6,940 nucleotides of DNA from Lachnospiraceae bacterium (GTDB lineage: Bacteria; Bacillota_A; Clostridia; Lachnospirales; Lachnospiraceae): NCBI GenBank assembly GCA_031262285.1, contig JAISHZ010000106.1, forward strand, positions 1 through 6,940, read 5' to 3'. The translations under genes were made by a program, and so were the position numbers. The notes beneath the pieces are model-generated. The model saw only the letters and a program-made list of their open reading frames with translations, was not told the origin of the DNA and did not search any database. Positions 6,305-6,940 of the stretch are shown piece after piece; position 1 is the first letter of the stretch, and every line of letters begins with the position of its first letter.

Positions 6305-6700
6305 TCAAAGATCGGCAGTGTCTTGTATTGCTTTGACATCAAGCCTAACTTTATCCGCGACTCTGGCGATATATTCACTATTCGTCGGTCGTCTGCTATG
6401 AATCTGTCCGCCGCTACCGAACAATTCCATAAGTGTGCCTCGATTCCCCCTCGCCCAAGACACTTCGATCGCATTACGAATGGCTCGCTCCACCTTTTGG
6501 TCAGTGGTCCGGAAATGTTTTGCTACTACCGGATAGAGCAGCTTCGTTGCGTTACAGACAAAGTCCATATTCTTTCCGGATATTAAGATCGCGTCCCTGA
6601 GATAATGATAACCTCTTAGATGTGCCGGTACTCCCATGTCTAACATAATCGTCGTGATATATCGTTCTAACTCGAAATCTTTCACCAGCGAAATATCCAT
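6305..6700 (-). CDS. Stand-alone Spo0A C-terminal DNA-binding domain protein (no receiver domain)
   Basis: The 131-residue product matches the Spo0A effector domain along almost its whole length, as judged by remembered similarity to Bacillus subtilis Spo0A. Diagnostic blocks are MGVPAHLRGYHYLRDAI (22-38), ATKLLYPVVAKHF (51-63), the recognition-helix region TTDQKVERAIRNAIEVSWARG (65-85) and PTNSEYIARVADKVRL (105-120). Residues aligned with the DNA-contacting E213, R214 and R217 of B. subtilis Spo0A are kept (E71, R72, R75); the next residue is N76 where B. subtilis has H218. The receiver domain that normally fills the first half of Spo0A is absent. The ATG at 6698-6700 has a strong AAAGGGGGG Shine-Dalgarno upstream, and no in-frame coding sequence precedes it, so this is a designed short gene, not a broken full-length one. 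It should bind 0A-type boxes independently of Asp phosphorylation. Its role in sporulation or another pathway is unknown. Its TGA overlaps the TTG of the longest downstream frame. Confidence 0.93.
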   Translation of the reverse strand: MDISLVKDFELERYITTIMLDMGVPAHLRGYHYLRDAILISGKNMDFVCNATKLLYPVVAKHFRTTDQKVERAIRNAIEVSWARGNRGTLMELFGSGGQIHSRRPTNSEYIARVADKVRLDVKAIQDTADL

Positions 6701-6764
6701 GGTTTTCCCCCCTTTCCTATCATGAAATATCGTATATTATTTATGAGGGAAAGCATATCTTGCG

Positions 6765-6771
6765 TTCGTCA
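6765..6771 (-). promoter_or_regulatory. Candidate Spo0A box at the Spo0A-C promoter
   Basis: The minus strand reads TGACGAA, a full match to the published 0A-box form TGNCGAA (A at the free position). It starts 4 bp downstream of the predicted -10, over the expected transcription start, where binding would repress. A six-base-specified motif occurs by chance several times in a window this size, so position is the main argument. Confidence 0.3.
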
Positions 6772-6775
6772 GTTC

Positions 6776-6804
6776 ATTCTACCATACATCTGGTATATTG
6801 AAAA
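6776..6804 (-). promoter_or_regulatory. Candidate sigma-A promoter of the Spo0A-C gene
   Basis: On the minus strand TTTTCA (6804-6799), a 17-bp spacer and TAGAAT (6781-6776) match sigma-A consensus at 4 and 5 of 6 positions. The start would be near 6768, giving a leader of about 68 nt. No full-length coding sequence lies between this site and the gene. Confidence 0.45.
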
Positions 6805-6843
6805 GATCTTTTTGATAATTTATTCACAATTTTTTGTTAGTTG

Positions 6844-6907
6844 GTTACAGTTCACGCGTTCGCCGATCTACGTGAAGAGCAATGTATCCCGGACGAACCG
6901 AACAGAG
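6844..6907. repeat. Dispersed hairpin-forming repeat, copy 2
   Basis: This is the second copy of the element at 4278-4343 and is in the same orientation. It is two bases shorter because of its loop. The stem bases GTTCGCCG, TACGT, ATGTA and CGGACGAAC are unchanged. Differences cluster in the loop (GAAGAGC against TTCAAAGG) plus single changes near the 3' side. It lies upstream of the Spo0A-C promoter. The bases after it (6908-6940) include AGGGGACAGTTTTGGG and then CTCTGTG at the window edge. Confidence 0.75.
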
Positions 6908-6940
6908 TAGGGGACAGTTTTGGGTGTTAGACTCTCTGTG

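Noticed and set aside
6722..6910. 62-residue + strand ORF at the right end
   Set aside because: It covers the Spo0A-C promoter region and the dispersed repeat on the opposite strand; the ATG lacks a convincing Shine-Dalgarno.
6908..6940. Fragment of a GGGGACAG...-type repeat seen near IS200-like transposases
   Set aside because: AGGGGACAGTTTTGGG resembles such motifs, but the matching complementary arm is not present before the window ends, so nothing can be concluded.

Overview
The window looks like part of a Firmicutes (Clostridia-type, spore-forming lineage) chromosome. The clearest lineage marker is a gene for the DNA-binding domain of the sporulation regulator Spo0A. The AT-leaning intergenic DNA, strong Shine-Dalgarno sequences and Clostridia-style hybrid kinase agree with this. 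No species can be named from the sequence alone.

Layout. The left edge (about 2-286, + strand) holds the C-terminal end of a small membrane protein. A gene-poor AT-rich stretch follows (287-1006); it holds two inverted repeats, one of them a plausible terminator for the gene to its right, and perhaps a decayed small ORF. Three genes then lie on the minus strand. Read in their own direction they are: a receiver-less Spo0A effector domain (6700-6305), a polytopic membrane protein resembling GT-C glycosyltransferases (most likely 6176-4377), and a 1037-residue soluble hybrid histidine kinase with about four PAS regions and two receiver domains (4120-1007).

Transcription units. The Spo0A-C gene has a sigma-A-like promoter (6776-6804) with a Spo0A-box-like heptamer just downstream of the -10. 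A perfect 12-bp-stem hairpin (6244-6270) lies between it and the membrane protein. The hairpin falls outside the membrane-protein gene if that gene starts at the well-placed Shine-Dalgarno/GTG at about 6176 instead of the longest-ORF TTG at 6308. The kinase has its own candidate promoter (4195-4223), preceded by three tandem 15-bp repeats (4222-4266).

Beyond the genes, the most notable item is a dispersed hairpin-forming repeat of about 65 bp. Its two copies (4278-4343 and 6844-6907) have matching stems and divergent loops. The last bases of the window hint at a further, inverted copy just outside. Nothing shows a complete undescribed system. The pairing of a phosphorylation-independent Spo0A-type regulator with a multi-PAS hybrid kinase and a surface-glycan-type membrane enzyme is a possible small regulatory locus, but the functional link is inference.
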